Program-made: the position numbers and the translations under genes
DNA from: an uncultured Oscillospiraceae bacterium
GTDB taxonomy: Bacteria; Bacillota; Clostridia; Oscillospirales; Acutalibacteraceae
Assembly (NCBI GenBank): GCA_900547275.1
Contig: URGA01000010.1
Location: 1-38,370, forward strand
Length of the DNA stretch: 38,370 nucleotides
Direction of reading: 5' to 3'
The notes under the pieces: generated by a model
The model's input: the letters and a program-made list of their open reading frames with translations, nothing else
The model's database searches: none
What the model was told of the DNA's origin: nothing
In this document: positions 30,792-38,370 of the stretch, piece by piece
Layout of the letters: every line of letters starts with the position of its first letter
Position numbering within the stretch: the first letter of the stretch is position 1

Positions 30792-31654
30792 GCTTTTGCT
30801 CCTTCCTTAGATAATTCATGTTCTGCCCTGCCGGACATTATATATTGAAGCAAATCAGCCACACAGCCTTTGTTGCAGTGGCACGCCTCGAATTTGCATA
30901 TTTCATGGATAGGCTTCGGAGCCTGGCCGGCACAGGCAGGCAGACCCACCGTCTTTAGCATATCCCAGTCATTATAGTAGTCGCCGATAGCGGCAACATG
31001 GCTTTTATCAATACCGATAGTTTTTGCCAGTTCCATGATAGCAGTGCCCTTATGCGTTCCCTCCTGAAGCATTTCAAAACTCCAGGGAGATGATGACATA
31101 AAGTTGGCTTTTGCATTTTCTGCGTGTTCTGCCACACGTTTAAGCTTATTTATAGTAAGCGGATTAGACCAGAAAATTACTTTCATCCAGCCATCTTTAG
31201 GCACTCGGTCAAGGGACGTAATTTCAAAATGAGCCTTATCAAAATGCATTGTGCCTCTTGAAAGTATTCCCGACTTTACAACATAAACATGGTCGTCAAA
31301 ATAAATTCCCACGTCAACACTGCTGAATACCTTGCTGAATTTCTTTATAACGTATCTGACAAAATCCTGGCCCTCTTCGCCTATTGTTCTGCGCCAGATC
31401 ATTTCTCGCTTTGAAAAATCATAAATACCTGCGCCGTTCAAAACAATGGCAGGCTGATTTGGTGTAATTCTGTTATAATTGCGCTCCAGGCTTGAAGTAA
31501 GCCTGCCGGACGCCAACGTAAAATTGCCGCCCATTTCTGTGAATTTTTTTATTGCATCGTAATTTACTCTCGGCAACTTGCGCATTTTGTTGTTGAGAGT
31601 TCCGTCAATATCGGAAACCACTAACCATTTGCTGAAATCTTTTTCCATAAACAT
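30782..31654 (-). CDS. HAD-superfamily (Cof-type) hydrolase
   Basis: A 290-residue cytoplasmic phosphatase of the HAD IIB/Cof group. Motif I is VVSDIDGTLNNK (nucleophile Asp), motif II LASGR, and motif III/IV KGTAIMELAKTIGI with AAIGDYYNDWDML. The cap domain lies between residues about 85 and 200. The ATG at 31654 overlaps the rluD stop codon (TAATG), and the gene overlaps nfo by 10 bases, so translation is coupled in both directions. An ATG two codons later (31648) is an alternative start. Substrate unknown; the family dephosphorylates sugar phosphates and cofactors such as FMN or PLP. A Cys/His-rich bit near the C-terminus (CKFEACHCNKGC) is unusual for this family and could bind a metal. 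Confidence 0.9.
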   Translation of the reverse strand: MFMEKDFSKWLVVSDIDGTLNNKMRKLPRVNYDAIKKFTEMGGNFTLASGRLTSSLERNYNRITPNQPAIVLNGAGIYDFSKREMIWRRTIGEEGQDFVRYVIKKFSKVFSSVDVGIYFDDHVYVVKSGILSRGTMHFDKAHFEITSLDRVPKDGWMKVIFWSNPLTINKLKRVAEHAENAKANFMSSSPWSFEMLQEGTHKGTAIMELAKTIGIDKSHVAAIGDYYNDWDMLKTVGLPACAGQAPKPIHEICKFEACHCNKGCVADLLQYIMSGRAEHELSKEGAKACL

Positions 31655-32598
31655 TAATTCTCATTTTTCTTTTTCAGTTTATTCAGGAAAGTGCTGAAAT
31701 ACTCCGGCAGTTCGGATGTAAACAGCATCTGTTCTCCTGTTCTCGGATGAACAAACCCGATTTCTCTTGCGTGCAGACATTGCCCGTTAAGCTGAGCTAT
31801 CGCCTTTCTCGGTCCGTACACCGTATCCCCCGCCAGAGGATGGCCGATATACGCCATATGAACTCTAATCTGATGAGTCCGACCTGTTTCAAGCACACAG
31901 CGTATATGAGTAAAATCACCGAAACGCTCCAAAACAGAATAATGGGTGACTGCGTTTTTACTGTTTTTCATTGTTACAGCCATCTTTTTTCTGTCTTTAG
32001 GATTACGCCCGATAGGCTGGCAAACGGTGCCTTCGTCTTCTTTTATATTGCCGTAAACAACAGCTTCATAAGCACGGTGGAAACTATGCTCCTTAATCTG
32101 CTCAGCCAGTGCCACATGGGCAAAATCGTTTTTCGCCACAATAAGCAGGCCGCTGGTGTCTTTATCTATTCGGTGCACAATTCCAGGGCGTATTACGCCG
32201 TTGATACCGCTTAAAGAATCTCCGCAATGATAAAGCAGTGCATTGACAAGCGTATTGTCATAATTGCCTGCGGCAGGATGAACAACCATTCCCTTCGGCT
32301 TATTCACCACCAGCAAATCGCCGTCTTCATAAACAATATCCAGCGGAATATTCTGCGCCTGACAGGTTAAAACCTTTAATTCAGGCATTGTCAGCACTAT
32401 TTGGTCCCCGTCTTTTATTTTGTAATTCTTGCTTACCTGTTTGCCGTTTACGGCTACACCGCCGTCCTCAATAATCTTTGCGGCGGCGGAACGTGTAAAC
32501 AAATCACAGTTTTCACTTATAAATTTGTCAAGCCTTGAAGCGGCGTCCGCCGCAGTGGCTGAAAACTCCAGAACGTTGGGTGCGTCCTCACTGCTCAT
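31654..32598 (-). CDS. RluA/RluD-family 23S rRNA pseudouridine synthase
   Basis: Converts uridines to pseudouridine in ribosomal RNA. The 314-residue protein begins with an S4 RNA-binding domain (SRLDKFISENCDLFTRSAAAKII) followed by the synthase domain: VVHPAAGNYDNTLVNALLYH, the catalytic aspartate in HRIDKDTSGLLIVAKN, and GRTHQIRVHMAYIGHPLAGDTVYG. I chose the ATG at 32598 (MSSEDAPN), 9 bases after AGGGG; it lies inside the end of lspA by 11 bases. The order lspA-rluD is conserved in many Firmicutes. It may correspond to ylyB of B. subtilis, but the target uridine is not readable. Confidence 0.92.
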   Translation of the reverse strand: MSSEDAPNVLEFSATAADAASRLDKFISENCDLFTRSAAAKIIEDGGVAVNGKQVSKNYKIKDGDQIVLTMPELKVLTCQAQNIPLDIVYEDGDLLVVNKPKGMVVHPAAGNYDNTLVNALLYHCGDSLSGINGVIRPGIVHRIDKDTSGLLIVAKNDFAHVALAEQIKEHSFHRAYEAVVYGNIKEDEGTVCQPIGRNPKDRKKMAVTMKNSKNAVTHYSVLERFGDFTHIRCVLETGRTHQIRVHMAYIGHPLAGDTVYGPRKAIAQLNGQCLHAREIGFVHPRTGEQMLFTSELPEYFSTFLNKLKKKNEN

Positions 32599-33082
32599 CT
32601 GATTTTGACCCCTTATCTTTTCTGAACATATCAACTACCATGCAGATAACGAAGCTGACGGCTCCGCAGGTTACGGCGCAGTCCGCTATATTGAACACGG
32701 CAAAATCAACAAAGACAGGCTCAATAAAATCAATTACATAGCCGATTAAAACTCTGTCAATAAGATTGCCGATACCGCCTGCAACAACAACGCCCAGACT
32801 CCAGTAAAGCCAAAGGGATTTGCAGTGATTGCCAAACATATATACAAGCACACCTGCACAAACAAGAAAAGTCAGCGCCGCAAACACCCAGCGGCTTCCG
32901 CTGAACATGCTGAAAGCTATGCCGGTATTTTCGGCATAACGGAACTGAACAACTCCCGGGATAAAATCCACAACATTGCCCGCCTTAAGAAAATGGCTGG
33001 CAAGCTGTTTTGTAATCTGGTCAAACGCAACGATAAGAATAATCATTACGCTTGCCCATATATGCTTCTTTGTATGTTTCAT
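32588..33082 (-). CDS. lspA: Lipoprotein signal peptidase (signal peptidase II)
   Basis: Removes signal peptides from prolipoproteins in the membrane. The 164-residue protein has four membrane helices and the conserved family motifs with both catalytic aspartates: GNLIDRV and FAVFNIADCAV. The N-terminal FDQITKQLA motif is also present. The start is the ATG at 33082 (MKHTKKH), with GGAG five bases upstream; a TTG at 33115 gives an N-terminal extension without support. It would process the cyclophilin-like lipoprotein found in this window. Gene order ileS-lspA-rluD is typical for Firmicutes. Confidence 0.95.
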   Translation of the reverse strand: MKHTKKHIWASVMIILIVAFDQITKQLASHFLKAGNVVDFIPGVVQFRYAENTGIAFSMFSGSRWVFAALTFLVCAGVLVYMFGNHCKSLWLYWSLGVVVAGGIGNLIDRVLIGYVIDFIEPVFVDFAVFNIADCAVTCGAVSFVICMVVDMFRKDKGSKSDEQ

Positions 33083-33144
33083 AAACGCTCCAGAATGACG
33101 CAAGGGGACAGACAAAAACCCCGTCTGCCCCCTGCCGACAATTT

Positions 33145-35937
33145 TTATAAGATTTCTTCCATAACTGCTGCACAGCGGCTGCAGAGAGTGGGATGAGCTT
33201 CGTTTTCTCCGACAGTTTCAGAGAATTTCCAGCACCGCTCACATTTATGACCGCCGGCTTTTTCAACCGTAACGGACAGACCCTCTACTTCACCGGCAAA
33301 TTCGCCGGTTGAGTCAGCCAGTTCAACAGCCGAGGTGATGAATATTTCAGGCAACTGAGCACAAACCCCTTCAAGAAACGCTTTCAGTTCGCCGTCTGCG
33401 TGAAGCACCACCTTAGCCTCAAGAGACTTACCGATAATCTTTTCATTACGGGCAAGTTCCAAAGCTTTCTGTACATCCACACGAATCTGCTGAATTCTAT
33501 CCCACTTTGAAATGAACTCATCGTCAGTTTCAATATAGTCGGGAGTAGGAATATCATTAAACAGAGGTGAACGCTTATCTCTGCTCTTGTCGTGCGGCAT
33601 TGCCTGCCAAATTTCATCGCAGGTAAATGCCAAAATAGGAGTAAGAACAAGAGTAAGCGCGTCCAGCACTTTATAAAGAACAGTCTGCGCAGCGCGTCTT
33701 GTTTTGCTTTCCGGCGCTGAAGTATACAATCTGTCTTTGAGAACGTCAAAATAGAAGTTACTCATATCAACAACGCAGAAGTTGTGAAGTGCGTGGGCTG
33801 TTGTGTGGTATTCATAACGCTCATATCCGCCGCGGGCAATCTCAAGCACGCGGTCAAGTTTCATAAGAGCGTATTTGTCAAGTTGCTCCAACTCATCGTT
33901 GGATACCATATCCTTGTCGGGGTCAAAATCGTAAAGATTGCCCAGACAATATCTGGCTGTATTTCTTATCTTTCTGTAATTATCGGAAAGCTGTTTAAGA
34001 ATCTCGTTGCTTATACGGATATCGGCGTGATAATCGGAAGAAGCAACCCAAAGGCGAAGAATATCCGCTCCGTACTTCTTGATAATATCTGCCGGGTCAA
34101 TTCCGTTGCCGAGAGATTTACTCATCTTCTTGCCTTCGCCGTCAACTGTCCAGCCGTGAGTAATGATCTGCTCATAAGGAGCGCCCTTGCCGCCGGCAAC
34201 GGAGGTAAGAAGTGAAGACTGGACCCAGCCTCTGTACTGGTCGGCGCCTTCAAGATAAACGTCAGCAGGCCATTTAAGATAAGGTCTGTTCTTGCAGACA
34301 GCCGCATGGGTAGAGCCTGAATCAAACCATACGTCCATGATATCGGATTCTTTTTCAAATCCTGAAGATGAACCGCAGTGAGGGCATTTAAAGCCTTCAG
34401 GCAGGAAATACTCGGCGTCATGGGCAAACCAAGCGTCTGAACCTTCCTGACCGAAGATCTTTGAAACCTTCATCATTGCGTCGTTATCAATAATTTCTTT
34501 ACCGCATTCTTTACAGTAGAATACAGGAATCGGCACGCCCCATTTTCTCTGGCGTGAAATACACCAGTCGGCACGTTCCATAATCATTGCCTGCATTCTG
34601 TCCTTGCCCCATTCAGGGAACCATTTAACATTTTCGGTAGCCTTTACAGCGTCGTCCTTAAAGTCGTCAACGGAGCAGAACCACTGAGAAGTTGCTCTGA
34701 AGATGATCGGATTGTGACAGCGCCAGCAGTGAGGATACTGATGGACAATCTTCTTAAGCGCAAACAGCGCTCCGATTTCTTCAAGATGCATTGCAATCGG
34801 CTTATTAGCCTCTTCAGTAGAAAGTCCGGCGAACTGACCCGCTTCTTCTGTCAGATAACCGTGCTCGTCAACAGGCACAACTATCGGAAGTTCAGGATAT
34901 TTCTTGCAGACGATAAAGTCATCAACACCGTGGCCGGGAGCTGTATGAACACAGCCAGTACCGCTTTCAAGCGTTACATGGTCGCCGACGATAACAAGAG
35001 AAGTACGGTCAATAAAAGGATGCTGGGTCTTCATGTACTCCAGTTCGCTGCCTTTGATAATGCCAACCGTCTCGTAATCTTCGGTGCCTTTGTCCGCCAT
35101 TGCGGAAGCAACAAGGTCTGTTGCCATAACGTAATACTCGCCCTCGCTCTTGATAAGCGAATATTCAAAATCAGGACCAACGCAGATAGCAACGTTTGCA
35201 GGCAAAGTCCATGTTGTTGTTGTCCAAATTACAAAATATGTTTTATCAAGGTCTGCGCCCATGGCGGAGAGTTTGCCCATGTCGTCGGTAACCTTGAATT
35301 TTACGTAAATAGAATGGCAGGGATCCTCACCGTACTCGATCTCAGCCTCAGCAAGAGCTGTATTACAGTCGGGGCACCAGTAAACAGGTTTAAGACCCTT
35401 ATAGATGTATCCCTTTGAAGCCATTGTTGCAAATACTTTGATCTGCTCTTCTTCAAAATCTTTAGTAAGGGTAATATAAGGATTATCCCATTCGCCTATT
35501 ACGCCTAATCTCTTAAATGACTCACGCTGAATGTCAACATAACTGAGAGCAGTATCGCGGCATATCTTGCGAAGTTCAAGATCAGAAATATCAGTCTGGG
35601 CGTTAATACCCGCCTGCTTTCTTGCTTTCAGTTCCGTTGGAAGTCCGTGGGTATCCCAGCCGGGAACATAAGGAGACTGGAAGCCGGTCATGTTCTTATA
35701 ACGAACAATGAAGTCCTTAAGCGTTTTGTTAAGGGCATGGCCGATATGAATATCTCCGTTTGCGTAAGGAGGACCGTCGTGAAGAACGAAAAGCGGTTTT
35801 CCTTCGTTGTGCTTCATCAGCTGTTTATACTGGTCGTTTTCTTCCCATTGTTTGAGAAATTCCGGTTCCCTCTGAGGAAGAGAAGCCCTCATGGGAAACT
35901 CGGTTTTGGGTAAGTTCAATGTCTGGTTATAATCCAT
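33145..35937 (-). CDS. ileS: Isoleucyl-tRNA synthetase
   Basis: Charges tRNA-Ile. The 930-residue protein has the HIGH motif in PYANGDIHIGHALN (about residue 58), the KMSKS motif in KMSKSLGNGIDP (about 600), the editing domain with TTTTWTLPANVA and HTAPGHG, and a C-terminal zinc ribbon CERCWKFSETVG..CSRC. Length and order match the standard bacterial enzyme. Start ATG 35937, with GAGGAG about 12 bases upstream. Only 40 bases separate it from divIVA, too few for a T-box riboswitch, so it is transcribed with the division genes. No sign of the mupirocin-resistant (IleS2) pattern was checked in detail. Confidence 0.98.
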   Translation of the reverse strand: MDYNQTLNLPKTEFPMRASLPQREPEFLKQWEENDQYKQLMKHNEGKPLFVLHDGPPYANGDIHIGHALNKTLKDFIVRYKNMTGFQSPYVPGWDTHGLPTELKARKQAGINAQTDISDLELRKICRDTALSYVDIQRESFKRLGVIGEWDNPYITLTKDFEEEQIKVFATMASKGYIYKGLKPVYWCPDCNTALAEAEIEYGEDPCHSIYVKFKVTDDMGKLSAMGADLDKTYFVIWTTTTWTLPANVAICVGPDFEYSLIKSEGEYYVMATDLVASAMADKGTEDYETVGIIKGSELEYMKTQHPFIDRTSLVIVGDHVTLESGTGCVHTAPGHGVDDFIVCKKYPELPIVVPVDEHGYLTEEAGQFAGLSTEEANKPIAMHLEEIGALFALKKIVHQYPHCWRCHNPIIFRATSQWFCSVDDFKDDAVKATENVKWFPEWGKDRMQAMIMERADWCISRQRKWGVPIPVFYCKECGKEIIDNDAMMKVSKIFGQEGSDAWFAHDAEYFLPEGFKCPHCGSSSGFEKESDIMDVWFDSGSTHAAVCKNRPYLKWPADVYLEGADQYRGWVQSSLLTSVAGGKGAPYEQIITHGWTVDGEGKKMSKSLGNGIDPADIIKKYGADILRLWVASSDYHADIRISNEILKQLSDNYRKIRNTARYCLGNLYDFDPDKDMVSNDELEQLDKYALMKLDRVLEIARGGYERYEYHTTAHALHNFCVVDMSNFYFDVLKDRLYTSAPESKTRRAAQTVLYKVLDALTLVLTPILAFTCDEIWQAMPHDKSRDKRSPLFNDIPTPDYIETDDEFISKWDRIQQIRVDVQKALELARNEKIIGKSLEAKVVLHADGELKAFLEGVCAQLPEIFITSAVELADSTGEFAGEVEGLSVTVEKAGGHKCERCWKFSETVGENEAHPTLCSRCAAVMEEIL

Positions 35938-35977
35938 TATAATAATTACTCCTCGGTGTGTATTAGTTTATTCAAAA

Positions 35978-37150
35978 TTATTTTTTCTTCTTAAAGAAGC
36001 CTTTAAAACGTGATGAATCCTCTTCCTCGTCCTCTTCTTCAGGAGGAATAAGAGAAATTGTCTCGTCTGTTCTTACGTCCTCTTTTTTTACGTTAAAGTA
36101 ATTTTCAAAAGGCATCGCTTCGCCTTCCTGTTCAAAAAGAGAATCCTCGGCAGGCTCAACCTTTTCCATTTCGGGCTCTTCGTCAATTTCCGAAATATAA
36201 GTTGCGTTTTCATCCAGCGGAGTTATCTCGTCTGTTGAGAAAGCGTTAAGAGCGCTGTCAACTTCGTCTTTGCTTACAGTTTCGCGAGTTGCTTCTGCCT
36301 CTTCGATTTCATCGATTATTTCATCAACAGTCTCATCAGAAGAAGTATTATCTTCATCAGCTTCCTGCTTTTCGTCCTGAGCAGCAAGCTCTTCGGCAGC
36401 AGGCTGTGACTGAAGTTTATTTATCTCGTCAATATCTGAAATTATCTGGTTCATTTCAGACTCTACAGCCTTAATCTTTTCGTTGTCCTCTTCAACCTCT
36501 GGTTTCAGCTCTACCATTTCGCGCAGATGCTCCATCTGGGTCTGGTAAAGAGACATAAGGCTGTTTTTAAATCCGTCTGACTCTGATTTCAGTTTTGACA
36601 CAAGAGTCTCGTGGTATTCCTTTTCCGCCTTAGCTTTCGTTACAAGTTCGTCTGAAAGCTGTTTTGCCTGATTAAGAATATTCTGAGCAACGAGTTTTGC
36701 GCCGTCTATGGCTTCGTTGGCTTTGCCCTCCGCCTCATTGATAATTGACTCTGCGGCAGTCTGCTTTTCTTTTGTAAAATCAGAAACATAAGTTCTGGCT
36801 TCTGAAATCATCTTGTCTGCCTTTTCCTTGGCGTCCATAACAGTCTGCTGAGCGGTAGCGGCGCTCTCGGTAAGCTTTTCTTCAGCCTTTTCCTTGGCTT
36901 CTTTCGTAATGCGGTCAGCCATTTTCTGGGCGGTGATAAGAGCAGTCTTTATTGAGTCTTCCTCGCTTCTGTATTCCTCAATTTTATTTGCGAGGATTTC
37001 CATTTTGCGGTAAAGCTCTTTATTTTCGTTATAAACTGCTTCATAAGATTCAACAACGTCTGCAAGCAGTTCGTTTACTTCGTCCTTGTCGTACCCGCCG
37101 TTCTGTACGGTAGAAAGATTTTTTTCTCTGATTTGGCTCGGTGTTATCAT
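35978..37150 (-). CDS. DivIVA-domain cell-division/polarity protein
   Basis: Coiled-coil protein that marks curved membranes at septa and poles and guides division or wall growth. The 390-residue protein has the DivIVA N-terminus (about 1-60: ITPSQIREKNLSTVQNGGYDKDEVNELLADVVESYE), a long coiled coil (about 45-235) rich in Ala/Lys/Glu, and an acidic, disordered tail (about 240-375) with a basic end FKGFFKKKK. It is far longer than the 164-residue B. subtilis protein because of the extra tail. The ATG at 37150 has GGAGAG 6 bases before it. Position between sepF and ileS is the standard one. Confidence 0.92.
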   Translation of the reverse strand: MITPSQIREKNLSTVQNGGYDKDEVNELLADVVESYEAVYNENKELYRKMEILANKIEEYRSEEDSIKTALITAQKMADRITKEAKEKAEEKLTESAATAQQTVMDAKEKADKMISEARTYVSDFTKEKQTAAESIINEAEGKANEAIDGAKLVAQNILNQAKQLSDELVTKAKAEKEYHETLVSKLKSESDGFKNSLMSLYQTQMEHLREMVELKPEVEEDNEKIKAVESEMNQIISDIDEINKLQSQPAAEELAAQDEKQEADEDNTSSDETVDEIIDEIEEAEATRETVSKDEVDSALNAFSTDEITPLDENATYISEIDEEPEMEKVEPAEDSLFEQEGEAMPFENYFNVKKEDVRTDETISLIPPEEEDEEEDSSRFKGFFKKKK

Positions 37151-37239
37151 ATTTACTCTCCTTGCGGCGTTCGCCGCTGTCTCTTCATCATATTCTCCGG
37201 CATTGGCCGGTATTAAACTAATCGAATGATATTTTCAAA

Positions 37240-37722
37240 TTACATAAACATTCCGTTATTCTCAAGTTCATCAATCAAATCGCCCATAACGTCAACGTTA
37301 TAAGGGGTAATGATATAAGTGCTGTTTGCAACACGCTTGATCTGGCCGTTGTTAGCATAAGCAACTCCGCTTAAAAAGTCAAGCAGTCTGCGCGCAATGT
37401 CACGATTTGTGCTTTCAAGATTAAGGACAACTGTTCTCTTGGCGTTAAGGTTGTCGCCTATTGACGCCGCTTCCTCAAACCTTTCCGGTTTAACCAGCAC
37501 AACTTGAAGCTGTGTTGTTGTGTGGATATTGACAACCTTGTCGTCACGCTTAGATCTTATGGGGCGCTCGGGCTGTCTTTCCTCCTTAGGAGCTCTCTCT
37601 CTGCGGCTGTGCTCATGCCTTTCAGGCGCAGGCACGCCGTAGCCAGAGGCGTCGTCATAATAATCTTCAAAATCGTCGTCGTTTTCCTGAATGATTTCCT
37701 TAAACTTGTCAAAAAGTCCCAT
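37240..37722 (-). CDS. sepF: SepF, FtsZ-linked septum protein
   Basis: Binds FtsZ and the membrane to build the division septum. The 160-residue protein has the amphipathic N-terminal helix MGLFDKFKEII that anchors it to the membrane, an acidic and Arg-rich linker (about 12-65), and the SepF core (about 70-155) with VVLVKPERFEEAASIGDNLNAKRTVVLNLE and FLSGVAYANNGQIKRV. The ATG at 37722 has AGGAGAGG upstream. It follows yggS by 11 bases. The B. subtilis genes ylmG and ylmH, normally between sepF and divIVA, are absent here. Confidence 0.96.
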   Translation of the reverse strand: MGLFDKFKEIIQENDDDFEDYYDDASGYGVPAPERHEHSRRERAPKEERQPERPIRSKRDDKVVNIHTTTQLQVVLVKPERFEEAASIGDNLNAKRTVVLNLESTNRDIARRLLDFLSGVAYANNGQIKRVANSTYIITPYNVDVMGDLIDELENNGMFM

Positions 37723-37733
37723 ACTCGCCTCTC

Positions 37734-38370
37734 CTATACATAATGTCTTGCGCCGAATATTGCCGAGCCTACGCGGACAATGTTCGACCCCTCGGATACG
37801 GCGGCTTCAAAATCGCCGCTCATGCCCATTGACAGAATTTCCATATCTATATTATCTATTTTTTCATCTTTAATGTCAATGAAAGATTGGTGCATAGCCT
37901 CAAAATATTTGCGCACTTCGCTCTCGCTGTCACAAATAGGAGGAATTGTCATCAATCCTTTGACTTTTACCGCTTCAAGAGATGCAATCTCGCAGAGCAG
38001 ATCGTGGAGCTGTTCAATAAAAATACCGCTTTTACTCTCTTCCTTGCCGATATTGACCTCAACCAAAACGGGAGTAACAACGCCGCGCTTTACCGACTGC
38101 TTTGAAATCTCCTGAGCCAATTTGAGAGAATCGACAGACTCAATCATATCGACCTCGCCGACAATATACTTTACTTTGTTAGTCTGAAGACGGCCGATAA
38201 GGTGCTTCTCAACTCCGTCAAGGTGAAGCTCGTCTTTCTTGCCCAAATACTCCTGAACGCGGTTTTCACCGATAAGATCGGCTCCCAGTTCGATAGCGCG
38301 GTTTATGTAAGGGCTTTCAACGGTTTTCGTTACCGCCATAAGACGGACATCGTCAGTACTTTTTCCCGCT
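37734..38370 (-). CDS. YggS/YlmE-family pyridoxal-phosphate homeostasis protein (5' end cut by window)
   Basis: PLP-binding alanine-racemase-fold protein of cytoplasmic vitamin B6 homeostasis (PLPBP family). The frame runs open through the right edge, with AGKSTDDVRLMAVTKT at the boundary, so the start lies outside. The lysine in AVTKT is the PLP-binding residue. Other signatures: GENRVQE, HLIGRLQTNKVKYI, VLVEVNIGKEESKSG, GLMTIPP, LSMGMSGDFEAAV and RVGSAIFG. It is the first seen gene of the sepF-divIVA-ileS cluster, matching the ylmE position in B. subtilis. Confidence 0.95.
   Translation of the reverse strand, partial: AGKSTDDVRLMAVTKTVESPYINRAIELGADLIGENRVQEYLGKKDELHLDGVEKHLIGRLQTNKVKYIVGEVDMIESVDSLKLAQEISKQSVKRGVVTPVLVEVNIGKEESKSGIFIEQLHDLLCEIASLEAVKVKGLMTIPPICDSESEVRKYFEAMHQSFIDIKDEKIDNIDMEILSMGMSGDFEAAVSEGSNIVRVGSAIFGARHYV

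Noticed and set aside
35938..35977. T-box riboswitch before ileS
   Set aside because: Only 40 bases separate divIVA and ileS, far too short for a T-box.
37151..37239. Small GC-rich hairpins between sepF and divIVA
   Set aside because: Short stems without U tract or conserved shape; most likely an ordinary intergenic leader.
1..38370. CRISPR arrays, insertion sequences, integrases, phage genes or rRNA
   Set aside because: No spaced direct repeats, transposase motifs or phage structural genes were found on reading the whole window.

Overview
The window looks like chromosomal DNA of a low-to-moderate-GC Clostridia bacterium, probably a gut Oscillospirales/Ruminococcaceae-type anaerobe. This rests on strong AGGAGG ribosome sites, TTGACA/TATAAT promoters, TTG and GTG starts, the ylmE-sepF-divIVA-ileS-lspA-rluD order, a Bce-type peptide-resistance module, a class B sortase and sortase-anchored surface proteins. 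Both window edges cut a gene. I cannot name the species.

Layout. 1-4280: a BceRS two-component system and BceAB-type ABC transporter (minus strand); the permease has a one-base frameshift. 4299-6470: a hexapeptide acetyltransferase and a cyclophilin-like lipoprotein, divergent from a LysR regulator. 6600-6676: tRNA-Ala(CGC). 6800-12744: surface proteins and envelope: a 1016-residue IPNTG-tailed protein, a TetR regulator, a class B sortase and a PAP2 phosphatase. 12745-13864: an immunity-protein-like gene translationally coupled to a GNAT acetyltransferase. 13997-16687: a leucine-rich-repeat/InlB-repeat surface protein with a membrane tail. 16949-18662: a radical SAM/SPASM enzyme, a small membrane protein and, upstream, a 27-codon ORF with a strong ribosome site; this is a candidate peptide-modification locus and the most interesting item. 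18792-18884: tRNA-Ser(GGA). 19054-20504: glutamine synthetase behind a consensus promoter and an intrinsic terminator that sits before the start codon. 20600-23597: a CapA-type phosphoesterase-fold protein, a CaCA antiporter and a GNAT. 23657-28628: an operon of a six-hairpin glycoside hydrolase, a calcineurin-like phosphoesterase with a membrane tail and a GtrA-like membrane protein. 28666-28733: a perfect 26-bp palindrome carrying the -35 boxes of two divergent promoters. 28816-29904: the decayed remnant of a bacterial tyrosine kinase followed by an intact CpsB/CapC-type tyrosine phosphatase. 29958-38370: a tightly packed housekeeping and cell-division run, yggS-sepF-divIVA-ileS-lspA-rluD-HAD-nfo.

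How the genes fit together. Most of the window concerns the cell envelope: sensing and expelling peptide antibiotics, anchoring proteins to the wall, lipid phosphate recycling, glycan metabolism and septum placement. No phage, transposon, CRISPR array or rRNA gene was seen. Promoters, operators and terminators were called by eye from consensus and symmetry; none has been tested computationally.
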